The notes: a model not told the origin generated them from the sequence alone. 17,540 bases of DNA from SURF-32 sp964648365 (GCA_964648365.1 CAZYLK010000132.1:1-17540); one strand, 5' to 3'; positions 6,021 through 13,063 are shown, counted from the first letter of the stretch. Numbers and translations: made by a program.

Positions 6021-7397
6021 TCACACCCGCGTATGCACCCACCGATGCCCGCGGTAGCGGATCAGCGCGGCCACTGCCCGCCAGATCATGTCGGCGCACA
6101 TACCCATCCACGCGCCGAGCAGGCCGCCGTTCAGGACGATGCCGCAAACGTAGCCGATGGGCAGGCGGACGGCGATGATGCCGAAGATGGTGATCAGCAT
6201 CGGAAATCGCGTATCGCCCGCGCCGCGCATGCCGTGGATGTAGACGATCGACATGCCCAGCACCGGCTGCAACAGGGCCAGGATGCGGAACGGCGTCACA
6301 CCGGCCGCCTGGACGAGGACGTCTTTGTGCATGATGGCGTAAATCTGCTCGGCGCCGGCGAAAAAGAGCAATGCGACGGCGCAATTGAGCAGGCCGCACT
6401 GGATCACGGCCTCGTGGCCGACGTGGATGGCCCGTTTCGGATCGCCCGCCCCCAGCGCCTGGCCGATCATGGTCGCGGCCGCGGTGCCCCAGGCGATGGC
6501 GGGCAGATAGGTGAACGCCTCGATGCGAACGGCGACGATGTGAGCGGCGTAATACGCTTCGCCGATCATCCCGGCGCCGACGTGCGCGATGATCATCAGG
6601 AAGACGAAATGCCCGCTCCACATGATCATTCCATCGGCGCCCGCGGGGATGCCGATGCGCATGATGCGTGCGATGATGGGGGGCACGGCCCACAGGCGCG
6701 TCGCACGGAGCCGCAGCCCCGCACGCCCGCGGATCAACAGGCCGATCATGATGATCGCGCCGAGCGACTGGGCGCAAACGGTTCCCATCGCGATGCCGTC
6801 GACCCCCATCTCCGGCAGCGGCCCTATCCCGTACAGCAGGCACGGCGACAGGACCATGTTGAACACGTTGATGACGGCCTGAATGGCCATGGGCGTGTAC
6901 ATATCGCCCGCGCCGCGCACGGCCGCGCTGGCCGCCAGCGTGATGCTGAGCATCGGAGCGCCCACCGCGGAGAGCCGCAGGTAGGCCACGGCGATCCGGC
7001 CGCTCTCGCCGGTCATGCCCTGCATGTGCGCGAAGGCAGGGGCCAGCGCGACGAGGGCCGCCGACGTGGCGACGCCGATCAACACGGCCAGCAGAATCGC
7101 CTGGTTGGCGACATCGTTGGCGTCGTCCGTCTGACGGGCGCCCCAGAAGCGGGAGACCAGGGCGGTGGTTCCGGTACCGACCATGGCGAAGATCATCGAG
7201 CACAGCCACGTCACATAGGCGGCCAGGCCGATGGCGTTGGTGGCGGCGGCGCTGACCCGCCCGGCCCAGAACACGTCGGCAATGCCCACGCAGGCGTTCA
7301 GAAGCTGCTCGGTGAGCACCGGCATGGCCAGGACCAGCAACATGCGCCTGACGCTGCCGGTGGTTATGGCCGGCTCGATGGTCTGGGCGATCGTCAT
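6021..7397 (-). CDS. MATE family efflux transporter
   Basis: This 458-residue membrane protein has about 12 transmembrane segments arranged as two similar halves. Family hallmarks are GTGTTALVSRFWGAR near the end of TM2, AASAAVRGAGDMYTP in the first half and its counterpart HGMRGAGDTRFPML in the second. MATE proteins expel cationic drugs, dyes or metabolites in exchange for Na+ or H+; the substrate is not predictable here. The length is normal for the family. The ATG at 7395-7397 gives MTIAQTIEPAITTGSVRRMLL ahead of the first helix. There is no Shine-Dalgarno, and a TACAAT box ends only 8 nt upstream, so the mRNA may be leaderless. The gene is convergent with carA and stands alone. Confidence 0.93.
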   Translation of the reverse strand: MTIAQTIEPAITTGSVRRMLLVLAMPVLTEQLLNACVGIADVFWAGRVSAAATNAIGLAAYVTWLCSMIFAMVGTGTTALVSRFWGARQTDDANDVANQAILLAVLIGVATSAALVALAPAFAHMQGMTGESGRIAVAYLRLSAVGAPMLSITLAASAAVRGAGDMYTPMAIQAVINVFNMVLSPCLLYGIGPLPEMGVDGIAMGTVCAQSLGAIIMIGLLIRGRAGLRLRATRLWAVPPIIARIMRIGIPAGADGMIMWSGHFVFLMIIAHVGAGMIGEAYYAAHIVAVRIEAFTYLPAIAWGTAAATMIGQALGAGDPKRAIHVGHEAVIQCGLLNCAVALLFFAGAEQIYAIMHKDVLVQAAGVTPFRILALLQPVLGMSIVYIHGMRGAGDTRFPMLITIFGIIAVRLPIGYVCGIVLNGGLLGAWMGMCADMIWRAVAALIRYRGHRWVHTRV

Positions 7398-7405
7398 GGG
7401 GCGGG

Positions 7406-7420
7406 ATTGTAGCGATTGTA
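7406..7420 (-). promoter_or_regulatory. doubled TACAAT -10 boxes before the MATE gene
   Basis: On the minus strand, TACAAT occurs twice, at 7415-7420 and 7406-7411, within the direct repeat CTACAATCG/CTACAATCC. No good -35 box is found at normal spacing. The nearer box would start transcription at or next to the ATG (7397), the farther one about 10 nt before it. Confidence 0.4.
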
Positions 7421-7474
7421 GGGCTGATTCGAGCCTGACAGGCCCGTTCGCGTCCCGTATGCGACTTGCGTGAA

Positions 7475-7557
7475 CGACCCTTTCAGGGTCGCGCGGGGGG
7501 GCGCATCCTGCTCCCAGGGCTGCGCCCGGGGCTGACGAACGAGCCCTTCAGGCTCGC
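7475..7557. repeat. cluster of palindromic repeats between MATE and DUF1801 genes
   Basis: CGACCC-tttca-GGGTCG lies at 7475-7491, an imperfect CCCAGGGC-tgc-GCCCGGGG palindrome at about 7514-7532, and GAGCC-cttca-GGCTC at 7541-7555. The last, extended to 7557, is the exact inverted copy of 5898-5914. These look like REP-type intergenic palindromes. The one nearest 7586 could fold at the end of the DUF1801 transcript. Confidence 0.65.
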
Positions 7558-7585
7558 GGACCCGCTGACGCCGACCGGCGCTTTC

Positions 7586-8254
7586 TCACCGTGCGCGATG
7601 CTTGCCTTTCTTCCTCGCCGCCGTCGACGCCGCCGCGTTCTTCTTCACGCTTTTCTGCGTCACCGCTTTCTTCGTCACTGTCTGCTGCTTCACCGCCTTC
7701 TTCGCCCCAGCCTTCTTGGCAGTTTTCGTCTTCGCAGTCACCGCCGTTTTCGCGCTACCGGTTGACGTCGACGCCGGCTTGGACGCCTTCCGCTTCACGC
7801 CCGCGTTCTTGATCGCCGTCTCGTAGAAGTCGATGAACGCGCGCACCGGCATCCGTTTGATCGCGCCGCCGATCACGTCCAGCGCCAGGTCTTCCACCTT
7901 CCTGAACCGCACGCAGGACTTGCCCATGTCGAGCTTTTTGCCGGTCCTGGCCCATTCCTGCTGAAAAAGCCTGCTTGATCCCTCGTCGCTGTAGATACAG
8001 AAGAGGTACACGGCCATGTGGTTCTTCTGCGACGCCAGCGAGGCGTAGGGCAGCGGCTGTTTGGGGTCGCAATGGTAGCCGTCGGGGTAGATGGCGTGCG
8101 GCACGTAGTAGCCGATCATCCCGTACTGCATTCCCTCCTCGAAGCCCTCATCGAGGTTGTCCAGAATGACCTGCCGCACCGCCTGGATCGCCTCACGGCG
8201 GTCGGGGGGTAGTTCCGCCAGGTACTGGTCAACGGTCTTGGCTTTGCTGATCAT
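7586..8254 (-). CDS. DUF1801 protein with histone-H1-like basic tail
   Basis: This 222-residue protein has two parts. Residues 1 to about 140 look like DUF1801 (YdhG-like fold): VDQYLAELPPDRREAIQAVR, GMQYGMIGYYVPH, KNHMAVYLFCIY and a late GGAIKRMPVRAFIDFYE. Residues about 153-222 are almost only Lys, Ala, Thr, Ser and Arg (KKAGAKKAVKQ and similar), like bacterial histone-H1-like or nucleoid-associated tails. The ATG at 8252-8254 was chosen because GAGGAGA lies 5-6 nt upstream; the frame is open further up without support. DUF1801 has no settled biochemical role. The tail suggests nucleic-acid binding, which is an inference from charge alone. It stands alone on its strand. Confidence 0.8.
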   Translation of the reverse strand: MISKAKTVDQYLAELPPDRREAIQAVRQVILDNLDEGFEEGMQYGMIGYYVPHAIYPDGYHCDPKQPLPYASLASQKNHMAVYLFCIYSDEGSSRLFQQEWARTGKKLDMGKSCVRFRKVEDLALDVIGGAIKRMPVRAFIDFYETAIKNAGVKRKASKPASTSTGSAKTAVTAKTKTAKKAGAKKAVKQQTVTKKAVTQKSVKKNAAASTAARKKGKHRAR

Positions 8255-8605
8255 GTCATCTCCTCGTCGGGTTGCGCGAGCATAATCACCGCGGCGCGGT
8301 CCTGCCACCACCTCAAGCCCCCGCATTCATGCGGGGGTCCACCAGTCGCAGAACCCTGCCACCGCAGTGACGCAGCGTTTTCTGACAGGCGGACCACCGG
8401 TTGCAAACCGGTGCCACAGGTGCCACATCACACCGGTTCCAAACCGGTGCCACACTTCAGAGCTCCCGCATTCATGCAGCGGGCCACCACCGCCCGCGGC
8501 GTCCCGCGGGCGCCCACCGCTGTTACTCCTTCACGCAACCGGTACGATTCGCGACGATATGCGTCAGACACCCCCACATTTTCCACCGGAGGCCGGGCAG
8601 CGACC
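8255..8605. repeat. repeat-rich spacer with several palindromic units
   Basis: This 351-nt spacer separates divergent genes. It holds CCCCCGCAT-tc-ATGCGGGGG (8318-8337), ACCGGTT-gca-AACCGGT (8396-8412), ACCGGTT-cca-AACCGGT (8432-8448), each of the last two followed by GCCACA, a degenerate copy CCCGCATTCATGCagcGGG near 8465, and GCCCGCGG-cgtc-CCGCGGGC near 8492-8511. The ACCGGT type is the same family as the tandem units inside carA. No RNA gene or small protein is evident. The frame of the downstream gene runs open through part of it but is probably not translated. Confidence 0.75.
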
Positions 8606-10078
8606 ATGATCGCACGCCGCTGGGGACAACTCCGACTCCGCCGCCAGATGCTCGTCGTGGGCGCGGCCGCATTCACCGTCCGCCTGGCCTACCTGCTTGC
8701 GACCGGCGTCCTCTCCGCGCCACCGCCCGACTATAACGAACAGGTCCGTATCGCCCGCTATCTAAGCCACGGCGCCGGATTCGTCTGCCCCGTCGGCCCC
8801 GAGCGCGACGACCCGTCAAGCTGGTACTCGCCGGGATTCATCGCCCTGACGGCATTGCACTTCCGCGTCTTCGGAGAGGCGACCACCGCCTCCTGGGTCG
8901 CCATCCGCCTGACCAACCTGGCCCTCCACGCCGCCGCGCTGAGCGTCTGGTTCGCCATCGCCCGCGGCCTGCTGGGCCGGCGGGCCGCCGCGCTGGCCGC
9001 GGTCCTGATGATCTTCAGCCCGCCGCTGGTCTACGAGGCCCGTCAGATATGGGACACGCACCTGCTGCTGCTGGCTGGCGGGCTGGGGACGGCCGCATTC
9101 GTGTTCGTCCCGATCCGGCGCCATCGTACCGCCGCCGCCGCGGGAGCCGTGTGCGGAGCGATCGCCTACGTCAACCCATGCCTGACGCTGTGCTACCCGC
9201 TGTGGTGGGTGTGGAACCGGCGGTCGATTCTTGCTAACCGCGCATCCACGCCAATGAAGCCTCCGACCACCGACGGCGAGCCGCGGGCTTCAGCCCGCGC
9301 GGACATTCTCAGTCGAAGCACGACCGCATTTGGAATGGGCAGATCGAATCGGGATTTCCAGTCGATCGGTACCACGGCGCCGCCGCTACCGCGCGGGCTG
9401 AAGCCCACGGCTCGCTCAGCGGAGAGGATCACCCGCGCACAGTCCGGCCATCGCCGACTCTGGCTCAGCGCGCTGATCGCGTTCGTCGTCACGATCATGC
9501 CCTGGACGTTGCGCAACCGCGTCGTCTTCGGCGACTGGTTCTACATGCGCGGCAACCTCGGCATGGAGTTGTGGGTCGGCGCCGCGCCCTGGTCTGAAGG
9601 CAGCATCATCAGCATCGACAACCAGCGAGTACACCCTGTCTTTGACGAGGTCGAGGCCCGGCGCATGGTCGAGATGGGCGAATACGCCTACTTCAAGGCG
9701 TGCATGTCCGAGGCACTCCGCTGGTGGAAGAGCGAGCCGCGGCGGATGGCGCATCTGACGCTCAACCGGGCGAAGTGGTTCTGGCTGGGCCGATACCCGC
9801 CGGGGCAGTCGTCGGCCGCCAGGGCGGTCAAGGCGATCGGCGTCACCTTCGTCGGGGCGGGCGGTTTGCTCGGCGCGATCCTGCTGCTGCGCTCCAGGCG
9901 GCGGGCGTGGATCATCCCGGCGATGCTGCTGGTCTTCCCCCTGCCCTACTATCTGACCATCACGGCCGTGCGATACCGGCTGCCGATCGAGCCGGCGCTG
10001 CTGCTGGCGCTGGCGTGGCTGCTGTCTTCCCTGGGGCGTCGACTGCGCCGCGTCAGCCGCCCTGCGTCAGCTTCTTGA
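8606..10078 (+). CDS. GT39/PMT-like membrane glycosyltransferase with inserted repeat segment
   Basis: This 490-residue polytopic protein resembles bacterial GT39/ArnT-type (GT-C fold) transferases, which move a sugar from a polyprenyl phosphate carrier to lipid or protein outside the membrane. There is an acidic first outer loop, PPDYNEQVRIARYL (D42, E45), about ten hydrophobic segments, and a late RYRLPIEPALLLALAW that is common in the group. The ATG at 8606 precedes the first basic-hydrophobic segment; GGAGG at 8588-8592 is rather far (13 nt). The frame is open upstream to 8411, but that part is repeat sequence. Residues about 207-285 break a membrane-associated region with a hydrophilic segment carrying an inverted-repeat element. 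The 3' end overlaps the convergent DUF1573 gene by 26 nt. Acceptor unknown. Confidence 0.75.
   Translation: MIARRWGQLRLRRQMLVVGAAAFTVRLAYLLATGVLSAPPPDYNEQVRIARYLSHGAGFVCPVGPERDDPSSWYSPGFIALTALHFRVFGEATTASWVAIRLTNLALHAAALSVWFAIARGLLGRRAAALAAVLMIFSPPLVYEARQIWDTHLLLLAGGLGTAAFVFVPIRRHRTAAAAGAVCGAIAYVNPCLTLCYPLWWVWNRRSILANRASTPMKPPTTDGEPRASARADILSRSTTAFGMGRSNRDFQSIGTTAPPLPRGLKPTARSAERITRAQSGHRRLWLSALIAFVVTIMPWTLRNRVVFGDWFYMRGNLGMELWVGAAPWSEGSIISIDNQRVHPVFDEVEARRMVEMGEYAYFKACMSEALRWWKSEPRRMAHLTLNRAKWFWLGRYPPGQSSAARAVKAIGVTFVGAGGLLGAILLLRSRRRAWIIPAMLLVFPLPYYLTITAVRYRLPIEPALLLALAWLLSSLGRRLRRVSRPASAS
9276..9415. repeat. 140-bp inverted-repeat element inside the glycosyltransferase gene
   Basis: The left end (9276-9302) and right end (9389-9415) are inverted copies of a 27-bp sequence with one mismatch. 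The core is GGGCTTCAGCCCGCGCGG on the left and its complement on the right. Each end carries its own palindrome (GGGCT-tc-AGCCC). The intervening 86 bp are unlike the rest of the gene. The element is read through in frame (residues about 224-270). Confidence 0.85.
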
Positions 10079-11597
10079 GCACGCCGCCCACCTCCTGCTC
10101 CAGCGCGCCGCTGTTGCCGATGCTCACACCCGCGACCTCTCCCGTGCGGCTCAGCACGAAGATGGTGGGAAAACTGTCGGCCTTGAAGCGCGGCCCCAGC
10201 GTATTGCCCTGGTCAAACACTTGTTCCGCCCGCATCTCCAGCGCGTCGGCAACGACGTCGATCTGCTCGTCGGTATACTTCCGCCGCATGGTCTGGGCGA
10301 TGTTGATGAAGCGCACGTTCTGATCCGCATATTGCTGCCGGACCTTTTCCAGCCGCGGCAGCGCCCGCTTGCTGAAGGGACAATCGGCCGCCCAGAACGT
10401 CAGAACCACGGCGTCGTGGCTGTAGAGCGTCTCGTGGCTGACCGTCACGCCCTCCCGGGTCGTGAACTCGAACTCCGGCGCCGGCCCGCCGGCCAGTTCT
10501 TCCGCGGGACGCTTCTTCTGGACCGACGTCAGCGGCCGGATCGGGATATCGATCTTTGGAAACGTCGCATCGTCCGTGTGCAGGGTCACGCGGCGTTCCT
10601 CCCGCGCCGAGACATAACGGGACGGGAACGTCACCTCGACCGTGTACTTTCGACCGGCCTCATTCTCGATCACCTCCAGCTTCAACGTCGGGTCGTCCGT
10701 CGTCGCGGACGTCACCGACGCGGCCTTGGCGCCGTTGTTGTTGAAGACAATGGGAATGGTCAGCCGCTGCGGATTGAACACCAGAAACGACGGATGGACC
10801 TCGATGCGTTTTGGAACCGTGCCGAACACGGGGATTTTCAGCGTTGGCTGTACCGGCAGATTCGTTTCAATCTCCAGATCCGCCGCGACGCGACCCTCGC
10901 CCAGCGGCGGCACGGTGGTCGCCTTCAGCTCGAAGACGCGGCCGGGCTCCTTCTCGGTCAGTTCGAACACGAACGGCGATTCCGGCGTGGCCGTCATCCG
11001 AGGCAGGGTCAGCTTCAAAGGCTGTTCCGTGTTGTTAACGAGGGTCGCCACTTTTTCGACCACGGCGTCTTCCCGCAATGGGCCGAAGTTGATCGCGGCC
11101 GGGGCCTGCACGTGGAAGCGGGCGTAGCCGGTCAGCAGCACCTCGGCGTGCGACTGAACGGGATCGTTGGTCACCACCGCGGCCGACTTGGCGAACCGGC
11201 CACCCTCCGGGCCGACCAGGCGCGTGCTCTCCATCTCGAACGGAATCTGACAGCTCTCGCCCGGCTTGAGCACCGGCGGGTAGTCGCCCGCCAGCGTGCA
11301 GACGCACGAGGTCTTCACCACCCCGATGTGCAGGTCGCCGTCGCCGACGTTTTTAAGCAGGAAGCTGTGCCGCAGCACGATCCCCTCGCCGGCCCAGACG
11401 GTGCCGAAATCAAACTCCGGGTCGACGATGACGGCCTTCGGCGTCCCGGTGGCCGGCGGGCTCGAACCGGCGGGGTCAGCATCCTGGGCCGCGGCGAATG
11501 CGGCCGGCGCCGGCTGCAGGGCCAGGATCAGCATCAGCAGCCGCACGGCGAAGCGCCGACGGCCGTTGAACGTGTACGATTTGGAAGCGCGCAGCAT
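10053..11597 (-). CDS. secreted DUF1573-thioredoxin-fold protein, CPFS variant
   Basis: A 514-residue secreted protein. The signal peptide is RRRFAVRLLMLILALQPAPAAFA, with likely cleavage after AFA near residue 35. DUF1573 (about 52-160) follows with FGTVWAGEGIVLRHSF and the cysteine motif SCVCT (C98, C100), then further beta-sandwich-like repeats to about 360. A thioredoxin/AhpC-like domain (about 372-510) has FWAADCPFSKRALP and the cis-Pro SFPTIF (P477). The active site is C406-P-F-S409, so only the nucleophilic cysteine remains. The ATG at 11595-11597 was chosen for GAGGA about 9-10 nt upstream and the signal peptide. It is a paralog of the gene at 13064-14851. Its role is probably extracytoplasmic thiol chemistry, with the exact substrate unknown. 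The 3' end overlaps the convergent glycosyltransferase gene. Confidence 0.85.
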   Translation of the reverse strand: MLRASKSYTFNGRRRFAVRLLMLILALQPAPAAFAAAQDADPAGSSPPATGTPKAVIVDPEFDFGTVWAGEGIVLRHSFLLKNVGDGDLHIGVVKTSCVCTLAGDYPPVLKPGESCQIPFEMESTRLVGPEGGRFAKSAAVVTNDPVQSHAEVLLTGYARFHVQAPAAINFGPLREDAVVEKVATLVNNTEQPLKLTLPRMTATPESPFVFELTEKEPGRVFELKATTVPPLGEGRVAADLEIETNLPVQPTLKIPVFGTVPKRIEVHPSFLVFNPQRLTIPIVFNNNGAKAASVTSATTDDPTLKLEVIENEAGRKYTVEVTFPSRYVSAREERRVTLHTDDATFPKIDIPIRPLTSVQKKRPAEELAGGPAPEFEFTTREGVTVSHETLYSHDAVVLTFWAADCPFSKRALPRLEKVRQQYADQNVRFINIAQTMRRKYTDEQIDVVADALEMRAEQVFDQGNTLGPRFKADSFPTIFVLSRTGEVAGVSIGNSGALEQEVGGVLKKLTQGG

Positions 11598-11635
11598 CGG
11601 GCCTGTTCCTCGGTAACACAAACGAATCCGCGGCC

Positions 11636-11664
11636 ATTGTAGTAGACGCACGGCCGCCTGACAC
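11636..11664 (-). promoter_or_regulatory. sigma70-like promoter of the CPFS DUF1573 gene
   Basis: On the minus strand, GTGTCA (11659-11664) and TACAAT (11636-11641) are 17 nt apart. Transcription would begin near 11629, giving a leader of about 32 nt that contains the GAGGA site. Confidence 0.5.
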
Positions 11665-12054
11665 GGCGGGCTCGGCTCGCGGCGCGGCGTTACCGAGGCG
11701 TGACGGACGGTCAGGCACTGGCCCGCGCTCGCCGCGCCGGCCGGATCGAGGCCGCGGAGGCTGCGGCCGGCTTGATCATCCGGCGCCGCGGCGAAGCAGA
11801 GGCCGCGAAGGTCGTATTGTGGCGCCGTCGCGACCGACCTAGCACCTCAGCAGGGCGGAATCAGTGGCCCGCTGGGCGGGGTGCGTGCCGGCCAGGGAAA
11901 CCCGTGGCTGTCGCCGATGCTCCCCTATGCTCCCCGATGTTCCCCGACCGATAAACCGGCCCCTTCGTGCAGCGGTCACGGGCAGGGTATCATCGGTGCG
12001 ACCGCGTCCCGGCGGGTCGGCGGCGCGTGACGGCTAGTTCTTTCCTGCGCGTAC
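11665..12054. other. gene-poor spacer with a decamer triple repeat
   Basis: No supported gene lies between the DUF1573 promoter and the kelch-like remnant. An 84-codon open frame at 11700-11954 has no ribosome binding site or recognisable domain and is rich in Arg and Ala. A tandem decamer, atgctcccct / atgctccccg / atgttccccg, lies at 11917-11946. Confidence 0.4.
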
Positions 12055-12066
12055 GGAAAGGCACCT

Positions 12067-12453
12067 ATGCGTCCCGAACCCAATCGTGGCAGCCAAGTCG
12101 TCCGAGCAAGCGTCGGCCTTGTACTGTCCGGAACCGCCTGGGTTTTTCCTGCTGCCGTGAGCGCCGCCGACAGCGGCGCGTGGGAGCTCGTGGACCCTTG
12201 GCTCCAGCCGCGCGGCGAACACGCGATGGCCTACGACAGTCAGCGCGGCGCGATCGTCCGCACGTCGCTGCCGGAAGGCTCGACCGTCCCGGTGGACAAC
12301 ACCGACCTCGAAAACAACACCACCGACCGCCGGCGCGTGGCCGTCAACGACCGCGGCAAGGCCAAAGCCACCTGGCGCTGCCAGCGCGGCCAACACACAA
12401 TCACCGCCGCCGACTGCCCCCGCCTCCGCCAGACTGCAGCGTGCGATCCATAA
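12067..12453 (+). pseudogene. probable internally deleted secreted (kelch-like?) protein gene
   Basis: An intact 128-codon frame with a good ribosome binding site (GGAAAGG, 12055-12061) and a signal peptide ending AAVSA near residue 33. The mature part starts ADSGAWELVDPWLQPRGEHA and then MAYDSQRG, which resembles the first blade of kelch-type secreted proteins (R-x-x-HAMAYDS-x-RG followed by VLFGG). After SQRG the expected blade ends, and the sequence changes to a segment with VNDRGKAKATWRCQRGQHTI that looks like the end of another extracellular domain, with three cysteines. A kelch propeller would need several hundred residues. I read this as a large internal deletion that kept the frame. 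It could instead be a genuine small secreted protein. Confidence 0.5.
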
Positions 12454-12555
12454 CCACATGGTCGGCTTCGCGTCCGGCGGTGTGGTCGGCTTCAGTCGAC
12501 CGGTCTTTGCCCCCAGCTTTAGCTGGGGGGGGGGCGGTCCACCGCCTGTTCTCAC

Positions 12556-12738
12556 AGCCGGCTTCAGCCGGGCTTGCGTCGCGTGTCGGTCTCAGAAGTC
12601 GCACAGCCACGCGGACAAGCCGGAATCCGTCCTGCCAAAGCGATCAGTCATGTGGCGGCACATGCCAGGCGAGGCGCTGCCGGATGAGCGTAGACCTCAT
12701 CACATCCGCGGTAAGATCAAGCCCGGCTGAAGCCGGCT
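12556..12738. mobile_element. 183-bp MITE/BIME-like element with perfect 21-bp inverted ends
   Basis: Positions 12556-12576 and 12718-12738 are exact reverse complements over 21 bp, with core AGCCGGCTTCAGCCGG. The 141-bp interior has no open frame of note but includes the palindrome CATGT-ggcggc-ACATG near 12649. REP-type pairs like this can be moved by RAYT (IS200-like) transposases encoded elsewhere. No such gene is in the window, so mobility is inferred. Confidence 0.6.
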
Positions 12739-12920
12739 GGTGCGGGGTATAAACAAGAGGCCATCCCCCCCCGGCTGAAGCCGGGGGCAAGAGCCCGCCG
12801 GCTGAAGCCGGCCAGCGCGGGATCCAAAACAACCAGTCGTCGTATCCGACATCCGACACTCCCCCGTTGCCACCCGCCAATTGCTACTCGCTACTCGCGA
12901 TCAACCCGTCGCCGCCTCCC

Positions 12921-12982
12921 CCACTCGCCACTCGCCACTCGCCACTCGCCACTCGCCATTCGCCATTCGCCATTCGCCATTC
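12921..12982. repeat. heptanucleotide microsatellite
   Basis: Five copies of ccactcg are followed by three of ccattcg and a final ccattc, without interruption. A C-to-T change shared by the last four copies suggests that they expanded together. It ends at the A-tract of the neighbouring terminator. Confidence 0.95.
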
Positions 12983-13023
12983 AAAAAACAGCCGCCGCGC
13001 CCCCGGAAGGGAACGCGGCGGCT
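12983..13023 (-). terminator. intrinsic terminator of the CPYC DUF1573 gene
   Basis: On the minus strand, AGCCGCCGCG (13014-13023) pairs perfectly with CGCGGCGGCT (12990-12999) around a 14-nt loop, then G and six T (12983-12988 as A on the plus strand). It lies about 40 nt after the stop codon at 13064. This is the clearest terminator in the window. Confidence 0.9.
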
Positions 13024-13063
13024 CGCGTGATACACCGTAGCATGTGTTTCGCCAGGCGAGGGG

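Larger units (their letters stand above)
12454..12982. repeat. intergenic cluster of palindromic repeats and a microsatellite
   Basis: This gene-free stretch holds CCCCCAGCT-tt-AGCTGGGGG (12510-12529) running into a 10-G tract (12525-12534), GGCTTCAGCC-type palindromes at 12556-12576 and 12718-12738, a C8 tract (12765-12772), CCCGGCTGAAGCCGGG near 12770-12785 and GCCGGCTGAAGCCGGC at 12797-12812. The heptamer array follows at 12921. No coding frame here is credible. Confidence 0.8.

Noticed and set aside
5893..7209. 438-codon minus-strand frame and 489-codon plus-strand frame over the MATE gene
   Set aside because: Both are His/Arg/Asp-rich shadows typical of high-GC coding DNA; only the 6021-7397 frame has transmembrane helices and MATE motifs.
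8411..8605. Extra 65 codons at the start of the glycosyltransferase frame
   Set aside because: Composed of intergenic palindromic repeats without a ribosome binding site; the ATG at 8606 begins a normal first membrane segment.
10221..11642. Plus-strand 473-codon frame opposite the CPFS DUF1573 gene
   Set aside because: Antisense shadow without a domain or ribosome binding site; the minus strand encodes a signal peptide, DUF1573 and a thioredoxin fold.
12556..12738. Interior of the inverted-repeat element as a transposase remnant
   Set aside because: A short LIRQRLAWHVPPHD segment on the minus strand looked suggestive, but it ends in a stop and no transposase motif follows.
12401..12880. Minus-strand frames containing PASAGG/PAEAG peptides
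   Set aside because: These peptides are translations of the GGCTGAAGCC repeats, not of a gene; no start signal, and the frame is stopped inside the element.
12921..12982. Heptamer array as a CRISPR array
   Set aside because: Seven-base units without spacers; a plain microsatellite.
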